From NCBI GenBank assembly GCA_002691565.1, contig NZIH01000035.1, positions 27,361 to 40,883 on the forward strand: a stretch of 13,523 bases of DNA, given 5' to 3'. Of the stretch, positions 1 through 8,059 are shown one piece after another. Within the stretch, counting starts at the first letter, position 1; every line of letters starts with the position of its first letter. The translations under genes were made by a program, and so were the position numbers. The notes under the pieces were generated by a model. The model made no database searches and was not told the DNA's origin. It worked only from the letters and a program-made list of their open reading frames with translations. Source of the DNA: Halieaceae bacterium. Its GTDB lineage: Bacteria; Pseudomonadota; Gammaproteobacteria; Pseudomonadales; Halieaceae.

Positions 1-407
1 GAGAGAAGTCGGTACGCTAGATTCACACCGGTACTGAAGTTGGCCGCCTGACAGCGAGCAACCGAAGTCAAGATTGACGCCAAATCGCCCTGCTCCGCCT
101 CAGAAAAACCTGTCGTACCGATGACGATGGGGACTCCTGCCTCAGCACAGGCTCGTGCGTTAACCAGTGAGGACTCAGGCAGCGTGAAATCGATGACCAC
201 ATCAACAGCGTCGAGGTCTAAAACTTCCGATACGGTTATTGGGCAGTTTTCGTCGCCGACGATTGACGCCGCGGCTGTTCCCACAAAGTGGCTGCCAGGA
301 CGGGCGACGAAATTCACCAACTCGGTGTTTGGCTCAGCAGTAACCGCGCGCGCAACCGCTTGGCCCATGCGTCCGCTCGCTCCTGTCACTGCTATGCGCA
401 ATGTCAT
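1..407 (-). CDS. dapB: 4-hydroxy-tetrahydrodipicolinate reductase DapB (3' part missing)
   Basis: DapB is the cytoplasmic NAD(P)H-dependent reductase that makes tetrahydrodipicolinate for lysine and meso-diaminopimelate (cell wall) synthesis. I translated this gene by hand because it runs off the left edge; 135 codons are visible of about 245-270 usual for the family. The start is the ATG at 405-407. Visible motifs are the N-terminal Rossmann nucleotide loop GASGRMG (residues 9-15), DFT (73-75), IGTTGF (96-101) and NFSTGVNL (123-130), all typical of DapB. The catalytic His/Lys region lies outside the window. The ATG overlaps the dnaJ stop codon as ATGA (404-407), so translation is probably coupled to dnaJ. 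Family assignment is secure; co-expression is inferred from the overlap. Confidence 0.95.
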   Translation of the reverse strand, partial: MTLRIAVTGASGRMGQAVARAVTAEPNTELVNFVARPGSHFVGTAAASIVGDENCPITVSEVLDLDAVDVVIDFTLPESSLVNARACAEAGVPIVIGTTGFSEAEQGDLASILTSVARCQAANFSTGVNLAYRLL

Positions 408-1525
408 CCATTCAGTCCTTCAAAAAAGTTCTTTACGCCGTCAAACCAACTTGATTGGCGGGGCGACTGATCACCACCCTCACCCAAGCTGCTTCGAAAC
501 TTCTCCAGAAGCTCCTTTTGCTCGCCACTGAGATTAACAGGTGTCTCGACCACGGCGCGACACAGCAAGTCACCGACAGGCCCACCCCGGACAGGCTGAA
601 CACCTTTGCCGCGCAAGCGGAACAACTTACCCGTTTGCGTTTCAGCTGGAATGCGGAGCTTCACCCGCCCGTCAAGGGTTGGGATCTCATGTTCGCCACC
701 CAGAGCAGCATCAGCAAAGCTAATGGGGAACTCGCAGTACAGGTTTCGACCATCGCGTTCAAACAAGGGGTGCTGTTTAACCGAAATTTGAACGTATAGG
801 TCACCATTCGGGCCGCCCGAAGGACCTGCTTCTCCCTCACCGCTGAGGCGAATGCGATCTCCCGTATCGACGCCGGGAGGCACTTTGACCGAGAGCGTCT
901 TCGTTTTCTCAACCAGGCCCTCGCCACGGCATACCGTGCAGGGTGATTCTATAACCTGCCCGCGACCTCGACATGTGGGACACGCCTGCTGCACCTGGAA
1001 AAACCCCTGCTGCATCCGAACCTGCCCAGACCCACCGCATGTTCCGCAGGTCTTCACTGAGGTGCCAGGCTTAGCGCCACTTCCATCGCACGTATCGCAA
1101 TGCTGTAACGAGGGTACTTTGATTTCTGCGGTCTTACCCCGAACCGCGTCTTCGAGCGACACCTCGAGGGTATAGCGCAAATCGGAGCCGCGTTGAGGTC
1201 CCTGGCGCCGACCACCACCGCCACCAAAAATATCGCCAAATACGTCGCCGAAAATGTCGCTGAAGCTGCCGCCCTGGAAGCCTCCGCCACCCATTTGCGG
1301 GTCGACACCAGCGTGACCGTACTGGTCATAGGCCTGACGCTTTTCGCCATCGCTGAGAATTTCATAAGCCTCTGAGGCTTCTTTGAATTTCTCGTCTGCA
1401 TTGGCGTCGTCCGGATTGCGATCCGGGTGATACTTCATCGCAATGCGGCGGTAGGCCTTTTTAATGTCTTGTGCAGATGCCGACTTCTCAACACCCAGCA
1501 CTTCATAGTAATCACGCTTTGACAT
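404..1525 (-). CDS. dnaJ: Chaperone DnaJ (Hsp40)
   Basis: DnaJ is the cytoplasmic co-chaperone that delivers unfolded protein to DnaK and stimulates its ATPase. The 373-residue protein is full length (E. coli about 376). It has an N-terminal J domain with the HPD triad at 33-35, a Gly/Phe-rich linker at about 77-105, and a zinc-binding region with four CxxCxGxG repeats (Cys 143/146, 160/163, 182/185, 196/199), followed by the C-terminal substrate-binding domains. It is therefore a type I (DnaJA) protein. The start ATG follows a good ribosome site, AGGAAG, four bases away. It lies 118 bases after dnaK, with an intrinsic terminator and a second small hairpin in between, and overlaps dapB by four bases. 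No separate strong promoter is evident in the short gap, so expression probably depends on read-through from dnaK or on a promoter I cannot recognise. Confidence 0.98.
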   Translation of the reverse strand: MSKRDYYEVLGVEKSASAQDIKKAYRRIAMKYHPDRNPDDANADEKFKEASEAYEILSDGEKRQAYDQYGHAGVDPQMGGGGFQGGSFSDIFGDVFGDIFGGGGGRRQGPQRGSDLRYTLEVSLEDAVRGKTAEIKVPSLQHCDTCDGSGAKPGTSVKTCGTCGGSGQVRMQQGFFQVQQACPTCRGRGQVIESPCTVCRGEGLVEKTKTLSVKVPPGVDTGDRIRLSGEGEAGPSGGPNGDLYVQISVKQHPLFERDGRNLYCEFPISFADAALGGEHEIPTLDGRVKLRIPAETQTGKLFRLRGKGVQPVRGGPVGDLLCRAVVETPVNLSGEQKELLEKFRSSLGEGGDQSPRQSSWFDGVKNFFEGLNG

Positions 1526-1535
1526 AATGCTTCCT

Positions 1536-1555
1536 GCTGCCGATACACGGGCAGC
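1536..1555 (-). promoter_or_regulatory. Small GC-rich hairpin just before the dnaJ ribosome site
   Basis: GCTGCC and GGCAGC form a six-base-pair perfect inverted repeat around an eight-base loop. In the mRNA it ends immediately before the AGGA of the dnaJ ribosome-binding site. It has no U tract, so it is not a terminator. It could tune dnaJ translation or protect the 5' end of a processed transcript. The repeat is seen directly; any role is conjecture. Confidence 0.35.
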
Positions 1556-1561
1556 CTATTT

Positions 1562-1596
1562 AAAAAAAAACGGATTCCAACCTCAGCCGGAATCCG
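1562..1596 (-). terminator. Intrinsic terminator after dnaK
   Basis: Read on the minus strand, CGGATTCC and GGAATCCG form an eight-base-pair perfect stem with a ten-base loop, followed directly by nine U residues. This is a textbook rho-independent terminator. It lies 48 bases after the dnaK stop codon and 36 bases before the dnaJ start. It should reduce dnaJ-dapB transcription relative to dnaK. Confidence 0.9.
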
Positions 1597-1643
1597 TACA
1601 GCGTTTAGAGTGTCACGAACCTGCGCGGTTAAAACCTCCCGGA

Positions 1644-3569
1644 TCAACGCTTATCGTCTTCACGAACCTCTTCAAATTCTGCATCGACCACATCGCCGTC
1701 GACTGCATCTTCCTCCGGTGCTTGCTCAGCGCCCGCCTCACCAGCCTCGGCTTGGGCCGCATACATCTTCTGAGCAACGCCACTGGTCGCTTCGGTCAAA
1801 GCAGTGGTTGCTGCCTCAATGGCGTTCTTGTCGTCGGTCTTCAATGCATCTTCAGCTGCCGTGATGGCGGCCTCGATGGCAGAGCGCTCGTCATCCGATG
1901 CGTGCTCGCCCGCTTCCTCGAGCGTTTTCTTAGCCGCATTGATCATGCCATCCGCCGTGTTCCGCGCAGTGACCAGCTCTTCAAACTTCTTATCTGCCTC
2001 AGCGTTTGCCTCGGCATCCTCGACCATTTGCTGGATATCATCCTCAGACAGACCACCCGAGGCAGTGATACGAATCGACTGCTCCTTGCCCGTGGCTTTG
2101 TCCTTAGCCGATACATTCAGAATGCCGTTCGCATCGAGGTCAAATGTCACCTCAACTTGTGGCATACCGCGCGGCGCTGGCGGGATATCCGCCAGGTCGA
2201 AGCGACCCAGCGACTTGTTCGATGTTGCCTGCTTGCGCTCTCCCTGAACAACGTGAATCGTTACTGCCGTCTGGTTATCTTCCGCGGTTGAAAACACCTG
2301 TGACTTCTTCGTGGGAATAGTCGTGTTCTTCTCGATCAGCGGCGTCGCAATACCACCCATGGTTTCGATACCTAATGTCAGCGGCGTTACGTCGAGGAGA
2401 AGTACGTCCTTGACATCGCCAGCCAGTACCGCACCCTGAATCGATGCACCCATCGCTACCGCTTCGTCAGGGTTAACATCCTTTCGTGGCTCCTTGCCAA
2501 AGAAGTCAGCAACGGTCTGCTGAACCATAGGCATACGCGTCTGACCACCCACCAGAATGATGTCGTCAATCTCACTCGCGGAGAGGCCTGAATCTTTCAG
2601 AGCGACCTTGAGAGGCTCAAGCGAGCGGGTCACCAACTCTTGTACCAGCGACTCGAGCTTCGAGCGCGTGAGCTTGACTACCAAGTGCTTTGGACCTGTT
2701 GCATCGGCCGTGATGTAAGGCAGGTTGACCTCTGTCTGCTGCGAGCTAGACAGCTCGATTTTGGCTTTCTCTGCCGCTTCCTTCAGACGCTGCAATGCCA
2801 ATGGATCGTTGTGCAGATCAATTCCATTTTCGCTCTTGAACTCTTCGGCGAGGAACTCGATTAAACGAAGGTCGAAATCTTCTCCACCGAGGAAGGTATC
2901 GCCGTTTGTTGCGAGCACCTCAAACTGGTGCTCACCGTCGACCTCTGCAATTTCAATGATAGAGATATCAAACGTACCACCACCCAGATCGTAGACCGCC
3001 ACGGTGCGATCACCCTGGGCTTTGTCCATGCCATAAGCGAGCGCGGCCGCCGTTGGCTCGTTGATGATTCGCTTTACTTCAAGACCTGCAATACGACCCG
3101 CGTCCTTTGTTGCCTGCCTCTGAGAGTCGTTGAAGTAGGCGGGTACGGTAATGACCGCTTCCGTAACAGATTCACCAAGGTATTCTTCAGCCGTCTTCTT
3201 CATCTTACGAAGTACTTCAGCCGAGACTTGAGGTGGCGCCATTGACTCGCTCTTTGCCTCAACCCATGCGTCACCGTTATCCGCCTTGACGATTTTGTAC
3301 GGCACCATTTTGATGTCTTTCTGTACAACGTCGTCCTCAAATCTACGGCCGATCAAACGCTTAACCGCAAACAAGGTGTTTGTTGGATTGGTTACTGCCT
3401 GACGCTTCGCTGACTGACCCACCAATACCTCGTTGTCGTCCGCGTATGCCACGATTGAAGGTGTTGTTCGGCCGCCCTCAGCGTTCTCAATAACGCGAGG
3501 CTTGCCACTCTCCAGGACCGACACACAGCTGTTCGTCGTTCCGAGGTCAATACCAATAATCTTTCCCAT
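1644..3569 (-). CDS. dnaK: Chaperone DnaK (Hsp70)
   Basis: DnaK is the main cytoplasmic Hsp70, an ATP-driven chaperone that works with DnaJ and the exchange factor GrpE. The protein has 641 residues, the normal length for proteobacteria. It opens with the phosphate-1 motif [10 protein letters not shown] (residues 5-14), carries the phosphate-2 motif [12 protein letters not shown] in the ATPase half, then the substrate-binding domain, a helical lid and an acidic tail ending [11 protein letters not shown]. The start ATG has a strong ribosome site (AGGAG, about nine bases upstream). A sigma-32 promoter lies in the 107-base gap after grpE, and an intrinsic terminator follows the gene, so dnaK can be made as its own heat-induced transcript as well as from the grpE promoter. 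Confidence 0.99.
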   Translation of the reverse strand: MGKIIGIDLGTTNSCVSVLESGKPRVIENAEGGRTTPSIVAYADDNEVLVGQSAKRQAVTNPTNTLFAVKRLIGRRFEDDVVQKDIKMVPYKIVKADNGDAWVEAKSESMAPPQVSAEVLRKMKKTAEEYLGESVTEAVITVPAYFNDSQRQATKDAGRIAGLEVKRIINEPTAAALAYGMDKAQGDRTVAVYDLGGGTFDISIIEIAEVDGEHQFEVLATNGDTFLGGEDFDLRLIEFLAEEFKSENGIDLHNDPLALQRLKEAAEKAKIELSSSQQTEVNLPYITADATGPKHLVVKLTRSKLESLVQELVTRSLEPLKVALKDSGLSASEIDDIILVGGQTRMPMVQQTVADFFGKEPRKDVNPDEAVAMGASIQGAVLAGDVKDVLLLDVTPLTLGIETMGGIATPLIEKNTTIPTKKSQVFSTAEDNQTAVTIHVVQGERKQATSNKSLGRFDLADIPPAPRGMPQVEVTFDLDANGILNVSAKDKATGKEQSIRITASGGLSEDDIQQMVEDAEANAEADKKFEELVTARNTADGMINAAKKTLEEAGEHASDDERSAIEAAITAAEDALKTDDKNAIEAATTALTEATSGVAQKMYAAQAEAGEAGAEQAPEEDAVDGDVVDAEFEEVREDDKR

Positions 3570-3619
3570 TTGTTTCTCTCCTACTGCCAGGTTGGCCCGG
3601 CGCCTAATCTTGTCTTTGT

Positions 3620-3647
3620 AGATGGGTCGCTATGTTCAAATTTCAAG
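3620..3647 (-). promoter_or_regulatory. Sigma-32 heat-shock promoter of dnaK
   Basis: On the minus strand, CTTGAAA (3641-3647) matches the sigma-32 -35 consensus exactly. After a 13-base spacer, ACCCATCT (3620-3627) matches the -10 consensus CCCCATNT at all but the first position. The predicted transcript starts near 3613, giving a leader of about 45 bases before the dnaK ATG. Confidence 0.85.
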
Positions 3648-3676
3648 CGTCCCGATGAAATATGTATGCCTTTTAT

Positions 3677-4246
3677 TTACGAGGCGGCCTTAGAAACCAT
3701 CACCATGGCGGGGCGCAGCAGTCGCTCTTTGAGTGTGTAACCCTTCTGCATCACGGCAATGACGGTATTCGGTTCCACGTCGGGGTTCTCAATCATGCTC
3801 ATCGCCTGTGCCACCTGCGGGTCAAAGGGCTCACCGTGTGGGTCGACAGGGGTAATCCCGTTTTTCGCCAACACGTCCACGAGGCTCTTGAGTGTTAACT
3901 CGACGCCTTCAACCACAGCTGCAACTCCCTCGGCATCGGACCCAGCCGATGCCTCCAGTGCGCGCTCGAGATTATCGACAACGGGCAGCAGATCCTGAGC
4001 GAATCGCTCCAGGGCAAACTTGCGCGCTTTTTCAACATCGAGCTCCGCCCGACGCTGTGCGTTAATGGCATCAGCCTGTGCTCGAAGCACCGCGTCCTTG
4101 GCAATTGCGACCTCTTCCTGAAGCGCCTCTACTTCTGATAGCTCTTCCGTTTCAATATCGAGAGAATCCGTGTCAGCGCCCTCGACTTCCTGCGTCACCT
4201 GATCTTCTGATTCGTTCTCTGGAATGTCGTTATGTTCACTCGACAT
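3677..4246 (-). CDS. grpE: Nucleotide exchange factor GrpE
   Basis: GrpE is the dimeric cytoplasmic factor that releases ADP from DnaK and acts as a thermosensor of the chaperone cycle. I chose the ATG at 4244-4246 (189 residues). It has a GGAG ribosome site seven bases upstream, and the next upstream in-frame start (4276) would coincide with the predicted transcription start. The N-terminal 45 residues are very acidic and probably disordered. A long helix follows (about 40-90, the dimer stalk), then the C-terminal beta domain with the family signature [16 protein letters not shown] and the segment [16 protein letters not shown]. It lies between hrcA and dnaK on the same strand and has its own sigma-32 promoter. 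Confidence 0.97.
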   Translation of the reverse strand: MSSEHNDIPENESEDQVTQEVEGADTDSLDIETEELSEVEALQEEVAIAKDAVLRAQADAINAQRRAELDVEKARKFALERFAQDLLPVVDNLERALEASAGSDAEGVAAVVEGVELTLKSLVDVLAKNGITPVDPHGEPFDPQVAQAMSMIENPDVEPNTVIAVMQKGYTLKERLLRPAMVMVSKAAS

Positions 4247-4284
4247 GCGTTTTCTCCGGTACCGTAATTTGTTCAATACGGGGA

Positions 4285-4312
4285 AGATGGGGAGTCGATT
4301 TAGATTTTCAAG
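4285..4312 (-). promoter_or_regulatory. Sigma-32 heat-shock promoter of grpE
   Basis: On the minus strand, CTTGAAA (4306-4312) and CCCCATCT (4285-4292), separated by 13 bases, match the E. coli sigma-32 consensus CTTGAAA / CCCCATNT fully. The predicted start near 4278 gives a leader of about 30 bases to the grpE ATG. It lies downstream of hrcA, so hrcA is not under this promoter. Confidence 0.92.
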
Positions 4313-4359
4313 GCAATGGCCCTGAACTTTTGGGGATATTTACGTTTTTTGCCGAAGTT

Positions 4360-5394
4360 TTAACGGGATAGCGCCGCAGTCAGGAGCCTTGCCGTAATAT
4401 CGACGAGCGGAATCACCCGCTCATAGGCCATACGTGTGGGTCCAATAACGCCAAGGACACCAACAGGCTGGGTGCCCTGGGCATAGGGGGCGGTGATGAC
4501 ACTGTAGTCACCCAACACCTCGTAGCCAGCCTCCTCGCCGATGAAAATCTGCACCCCATCAGCACGCGAGCAACGATCGAGGAGCTCCAACAGGTCACGT
4601 TTGCGCTCAAAGGCATCAAATAACTCTCGCAGCTTGTCCATGTCATTGGCACTCGCTTGCTGAATCAGCCGACTCTCGCCAGCAACCACGTACTCATCCT
4701 GCGACTCCTCCACGTCCATGGCTTCCTTCGCCACCTGGAGCGCAGCTTCCATTTGCTCGTCAATGCGCGCTCTGGCATCGGCCATTTCAGCTACCAGCAA
4801 CTCCTTTACCTGAGCCAGATCATTCCCCGCGTACCGCTGGTTGATAAAGTCAGCTGCAGACTTTAACTCAGCCTCGGTCAATGGCCGCGACAGCTCAATG
4901 ACGCGGTTCTGCACTTCGCGCTCATTGACTACCAAAATAACCAAGACCCTTGAATCCGATAGAGGCAGGAACTCTATTTGACGAAGCTGCGAGGAAGTAG
5001 GCCGAGGAACGGTGACAATCCCCGCCTGCGCTGTGACCTGTGTGAGCAAGTTGGATGCTGATGCAATGAGGTCTGAAGACGGGCGACTCGGATTCAGCTC
5101 ATGCTTCAACGCGCGAATGGCCGCCTCATCAATGGGGCTGGTCTGAAGCAGGCTGTCCACAAACAGACGATAGCCCTGTGACGTCGGTACGCGGCCCGCG
5201 GACGTGTGAGGCGAAGACAAGAAACCGCGGTCTTCAAGGTCCGACATGACATTGCGAATGGTCGCGGGACTCACTGACATGCCGCTCTCAACGTGCAATG
5301 CTCTCGAGCCCACGGGCTGACCTTCGCGTATGTGCATATCCACCAACGTCCGCAGCAACGACGCCGCGCGTGGTGAAAGACCGTCCGGTGACAT
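4360..5394 (-). CDS. hrcA: Heat-inducible transcription repressor HrcA
   Basis: HrcA is a DNA-binding repressor that holds down chaperone genes by binding the CIRCE inverted repeat and needs GroEL to stay active. The protein has 344 residues, the usual length. The N-terminal winged helix covers about residues 8-75, with the family segment VSPATIRNVMSDLEDRGFL and then HTSAGRVPTSQGYRLFV. The C-terminal GAF-like part has the conserved FIGEEAGYEVLGDYSVITAPY run. The start ATG has an AAGGAG ribosome site six bases upstream. No CIRCE repeat (TTAGCACTC-N9-GAGTGCTAA) is seen before hrcA, grpE or dnaK, so its target, probably groES-groEL, lies elsewhere. hrcA is divergent from recN. Confidence 0.96.
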   Translation of the reverse strand: MSPDGLSPRAASLLRTLVDMHIREGQPVGSRALHVESGMSVSPATIRNVMSDLEDRGFLSSPHTSAGRVPTSQGYRLFVDSLLQTSPIDEAAIRALKHELNPSRPSSDLIASASNLLTQVTAQAGIVTVPRPTSSQLRQIEFLPLSDSRVLVILVVNEREVQNRVIELSRPLTEAELKSAADFINQRYAGNDLAQVKELLVAEMADARARIDEQMEAALQVAKEAMDVEESQDEYVVAGESRLIQQASANDMDKLRELFDAFERKRDLLELLDRCSRADGVQIFIGEEAGYEVLGDYSVITAPYAQGTQPVGVLGVIGPTRMAYERVIPLVDITARLLTAALSR

Positions 5395-5533
5395 GTTGAT
5401 CTCCTTGTTTTGAGTTGTAGCACAGACCCTTCGGGGCGAAAAGCGCGAAAATGATGTGCGGTTTATCGACTTGTGGTGTTCCGAATCGAGAAGACCTGAG
5501 CTATAACGGGGTTGTTAAGAGAACACGGTCACC
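5395..5533. other. hrcA-recN divergent intergenic region
   Basis: This 139-base gap must hold the promoters of hrcA (minus) and recN (plus). For recN, TATAAC with TTCCGA 17 bases upstream is a weak sigma-70 candidate. For hrcA, TACAAC is a possible -10 with no convincing -35. I see no LexA box (CTGT-N8-ACAG), although recN is SOS-controlled in E. coli, and no CIRCE repeat. Confidence 0.4.
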
Positions 5534-7180
5534 ATGCTTACAGATCTTTCCATCCGCGACTATGCCATTGTTCAGCGCCTCGACATCGAGCTGCACACGG
5601 GTATGACCTGCGTCACAGGTGAGACCGGTGCGGGCAAGTCGATCATGCTCGATGCGCTGGGTTTATGTATTGGAGACCGGGCTGACGCCAAAGCCGTGAG
5701 GGCGGGCGCTGACCGTGCGGAGATATCAGCGTTATTCTCAGTAGAAAAACTCCCTGAGGCGCAGGCGTGGCTCGATCGAGCAGCCCTGCTCGAGGGCCAT
5801 GAATGCCTCATCCGCCGGACGGTTACCGCGGACGGGCGATCCCGAGCCTTTATCAACGGCAGTCCCGCAACGCTCGCTCAGTGCAAGGAGCTGGGCGAAC
5901 TGCTGGTTGACCTGCACAGCCAGCATGCTCATCAGTCACTGTTGCGGCGATCAGTACAGCGCGAGTTACTGGATGCATTTTCGGGAACAACCGAGGATGC
6001 AACGTCCATCGCGGAGGAAGCGAACTCTATCCGCGCGCTGAAACACGAGTTGGAGGCACTGCGTTCATCCAGTAACGAGATCGCTGAACGACGGGACCTG
6101 CTCAACTACCAGATTGACGAGTTATCTGAGCTCGGTTTTGGCGACACCGAACTAGAGACTCTGGAGTCCGATCAAAAGCTCCTTAGTAATGCGACCTGGA
6201 TTATGGAAACCGTGCACGCCATTGCAGAGGAATGCGCGGGCCTGAGCGATCAGTTGCGCTCGTCTGTCTCGCAACTCAGTGATGATCGGCTCGGCAGTAA
6301 AATTGATGAGAGCCGCGAGCTGGTCTCGTCGTCACAGATTCAACTGGATGAGGCTGCGTCGGAACTGCGGCGTTTTCTCGATGGTGTCGAGCTCGATCCG
6401 CAGCGTCTAAATGAGGTCGAGGGTCGACTCGATACGGCCTATAGCCTGGCTCGAAAGCACCGTATTCGACCGGAAGAACTCGCGGGACACCTTGAAACGC
6501 TCAGTACCGAACTTCAAAATCTCGAACACGGTAGTCAACGGCTCGATGACCTGGCGTCAGAGATTGAGGCTCGTCATGCCCGCTGGACGGACAACGCTCG
6601 AGCGCTGACCGAAAAGCGAAAACAAGGGGCAAGTCGGTTAGCCGAGCGAACCATGCAGCTACTCGCACAACTTGTGATGGAGCGATGTAAGGTCGATGTC
6701 GGTTTCATCGATATCGACGCAGAAAAGCTCGATCCACGTGGCCTGGAAGAGGTCGAAATCTGGATTGCCACCAACCCCGGAAGTCAGCCGGGCCCTCTCA
6801 ACAAAGTGGCGTCGGGGGGCGAACTCTCTCGCATATCACTCGCCCTTCAAGTGGCAGTAGCTGACAAGGCCACCGCGCCTACCATGATTTTCGATGAGGT
6901 TGATGTGGGTGTTGGCGGTGCGGTAGCTGATGTCGTTGGCACACTACTCAGAACACTCGCTGACAACGTGCAAGTCCTGTGCGTCACCCACCTGCCGCAA
7001 GTCGCTGCAAAAGGCCATCAACACATTCAGGTGAGTAAGGCGGGCGATCGCGTCGTCACGACTAGCCTTCAGTATCTGTCGAGCGAGGAGCGCGTGGAGG
7101 AACTCAGCCGGATGCTGGGTGGGGCTGTCATCACTGATGCGACCCGAGAGAATGCGCGCGAGTTACTGGCCGCAACCTAA
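5534..7180 (+). CDS. recN: DNA repair protein RecN
   Basis: RecN is an SMC-like ATPase that acts early in double-strand-break repair, gathering broken DNA ends in the cytoplasm. The 548-residue length fits the family (about 550). The N-terminal head has Walker A GETGAGKS at 29-36. A long coiled-coil region runs over about 150-370. The C-terminal head carries the ABC signature SGGELSR (427-433) and Walker B with D454-E455 inside TMIFDEVDVG. The start ATG has only a weak ribosome site (AGAGA, rather far upstream), but the N-terminus MLTDLSIRDYAIV is exactly where RecN proteins begin. The gene converges on fur with a six-base gap and no clear terminator. Confidence 0.97.
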   Translation: MLTDLSIRDYAIVQRLDIELHTGMTCVTGETGAGKSIMLDALGLCIGDRADAKAVRAGADRAEISALFSVEKLPEAQAWLDRAALLEGHECLIRRTVTADGRSRAFINGSPATLAQCKELGELLVDLHSQHAHQSLLRRSVQRELLDAFSGTTEDATSIAEEANSIRALKHELEALRSSSNEIAERRDLLNYQIDELSELGFGDTELETLESDQKLLSNATWIMETVHAIAEECAGLSDQLRSSVSQLSDDRLGSKIDESRELVSSSQIQLDEAASELRRFLDGVELDPQRLNEVEGRLDTAYSLARKHRIRPEELAGHLETLSTELQNLEHGSQRLDDLASEIEARHARWTDNARALTEKRKQGASRLAERTMQLLAQLVMERCKVDVGFIDIDAEKLDPRGLEEVEIWIATNPGSQPGPLNKVASGGELSRISLALQVAVADKATAPTMIFDEVDVGVGGAVADVVGTLLRTLADNVQVLCVTHLPQVAAKGHQHIQVSKAGDRVVTTSLQYLSSEERVEELSRMLGGAVITDATRENARELLAAT

Positions 7181-7186
7181 TCCTGC

Positions 7187-7600
7187 TTACCGTTTTTTGC
7201 GGACGTACAACACCAACGAGTGATCGATAATCTCGAAGCCCCGCTCCGCCGCAATCGCATGCTGTCTGGCCTCGATCTCTTCATCGACAAACTCGATCAC
7301 TTCATTCGTATCAACATCGACCATGTGATCGTGGTGATCGTCGGTCGCCAGCTCAAAAACGGAATGGCCAGACTCAAAGTTATGTCGTTCAACCAGGCCC
7401 GCTGTCTCAAACTGCGTGAGAACGCGATACACCGTTGCCAAACCAACATCGTCACCCGCATCGCGCAGACGTTGATAGACGTCTTCAGCACTCAGGTGTG
7501 CTCCCTCATCGGCCGACTCACTCAAGATCGACAAGATATTGAGGCGTGGGAGCGTAACTTTTAGGCCTGCTCGCTTCAAATCCACATTTTGACTGGTCAC
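7187..7600 (-). CDS. fur: Ferric uptake regulator Fur
   Basis: Fur is a dimeric iron-dependent repressor of iron uptake genes. I chose the GTG at 7598-7600 (137 residues). A GAGGA ribosome site sits six bases upstream, and the resulting N-terminus MTSQNVDLKRAGLKVTLPR matches Fur proteins; the longer frame from 7672 adds 24 residues unlike Fur. The winged helix covers about 1-80, with the recognition segment DVGLATVYRVLTQF at 51-64. The metal region HHDH lies at 89-92. The protein has no cysteine at all: the CxxC that binds structural zinc in E. coli Fur is replaced by D95 and T98. The C-terminus LVLYVRKKR is like that of Pseudomonas Fur. It is divergent from bamE. Confidence 0.95.
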   Translation of the reverse strand: MTSQNVDLKRAGLKVTLPRLNILSILSESADEGAHLSAEDVYQRLRDAGDDVGLATVYRVLTQFETAGLVERHNFESGHSVFELATDDHHDHMVDVDTNEVIEFVDEEIEARQHAIAAERGFEIIDHSLVLYVRKKR

Positions 7601-7629
7601 AGTATTTCCTCGAAGGCGGTGAATGGGGG

Positions 7630-7635
7630 TATGAT
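7630..7635 (+). promoter_or_regulatory. Possible -10 element of bamE
   Basis: TATGAT differs from the sigma-70 -10 consensus by one base. It would start a transcript near 7642, about 25 bases before the TTG start chosen for bamE. No good -35 is found at 17 bases, so this is a weak call. Confidence 0.3.
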
Positions 7636-7666
7636 GCCAGCCGGTCACACAACAGGAAAGTCTGCC

Positions 7667-8059
7667 TTGCAATCTCGATCGCGTCTCACACTCAGTTTGT
7701 CTCTTTTACTGTCACTCACCACACTCGGTGCTTGCAGCAATATTGGCTTCCCCGGCGTTTATCGAATTAACGTTGAACAAGGCAACATTGTGGACCAAGA
7801 GATGGTCGACCAACTAAAGCCGCAGATGACACGACGCCAGGTACGCTTTGTGCTGGGGACACCCATCATTGAGGATACGTTTAACGCCGATCGCTGGGAT
7901 TACGTGCACGTGGTTCGCCTGGGCAACGAAAACTTATCTCGCTCCCAGCTCACTGTGGTTTTTGAGGGCGATGTGCTGGTAGACGTTGAAGGCGATCTTG
8001 TCGGCGAAAACTGGCCTGAAGAAGACGCCGAGACAGAAGCCCCCGAGACCGAGGGTTAA
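7667..8059 (+). CDS. bamE: Outer membrane assembly lipoprotein BamE (SmpA/OmlA family)
   Basis: BamE is a lipoprotein of the BAM complex that inserts beta-barrel proteins in the outer membrane. I chose the TTG at 7667 (130 residues). AGGAAAG lies exactly six bases upstream, and the protein then starts with a compact signal peptide (basic QSRSR, hydrophobic Leu/Ser stretch) ending in a lipobox LGAC with the lipidated Cys at residue 22. ATG codons at 7631 and 7634 are in frame but lack good spacing, overlap the likely -10 element, and would give an unusually long signal peptide. The mature part has the family features GVYRINVEQGNIV, then MTRRQVRFVLGTPIIEDTF and RWDYVH. The C-terminal tail is acidic. 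The stop codon overlaps that of rnfH. Confidence 0.93.
   Translation: MQSRSRLTLSLSLLLSLTTLGACSNIGFPGVYRINVEQGNIVDQEMVDQLKPQMTRRQVRFVLGTPIIEDTFNADRWDYVHVVRLGNENLSRSQLTVVFEGDVLVDVEGDLVGENWPEEDAETEAPETEG

Noticed and set aside
121..531. Plus-strand frame of 136 codons opposite dapB
   Set aside because: Antisense to dapB, whose translated motifs ([20 protein letters not shown]) are unmistakable.
1435..1647. Minus-strand frame overlapping the dnaK stop and dnaJ start
   Set aside because: It runs through the terminator hairpin and into dnaJ in another frame; the product has no family features.
1527..2291. Plus-strand open frame of 254 codons opposite dnaK
   Set aside because: It is fully antisense to dnaK and the dnaK-dnaJ gap, with no recognisable domain. 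Long antisense frames are expected opposite a highly biased, conserved gene.
4641..4660. GGCACTCGC inside hrcA as half of a CIRCE element
   Set aside because: Only a chance half-match within coding sequence; no GAGTGCTAA partner at nine bases.
7190..7206. T-run between recN and fur as a bidirectional terminator
   Set aside because: The flanking CCG/CGG pairs are only three bases and the T-run itself is in the loop, within fur coding sequence.
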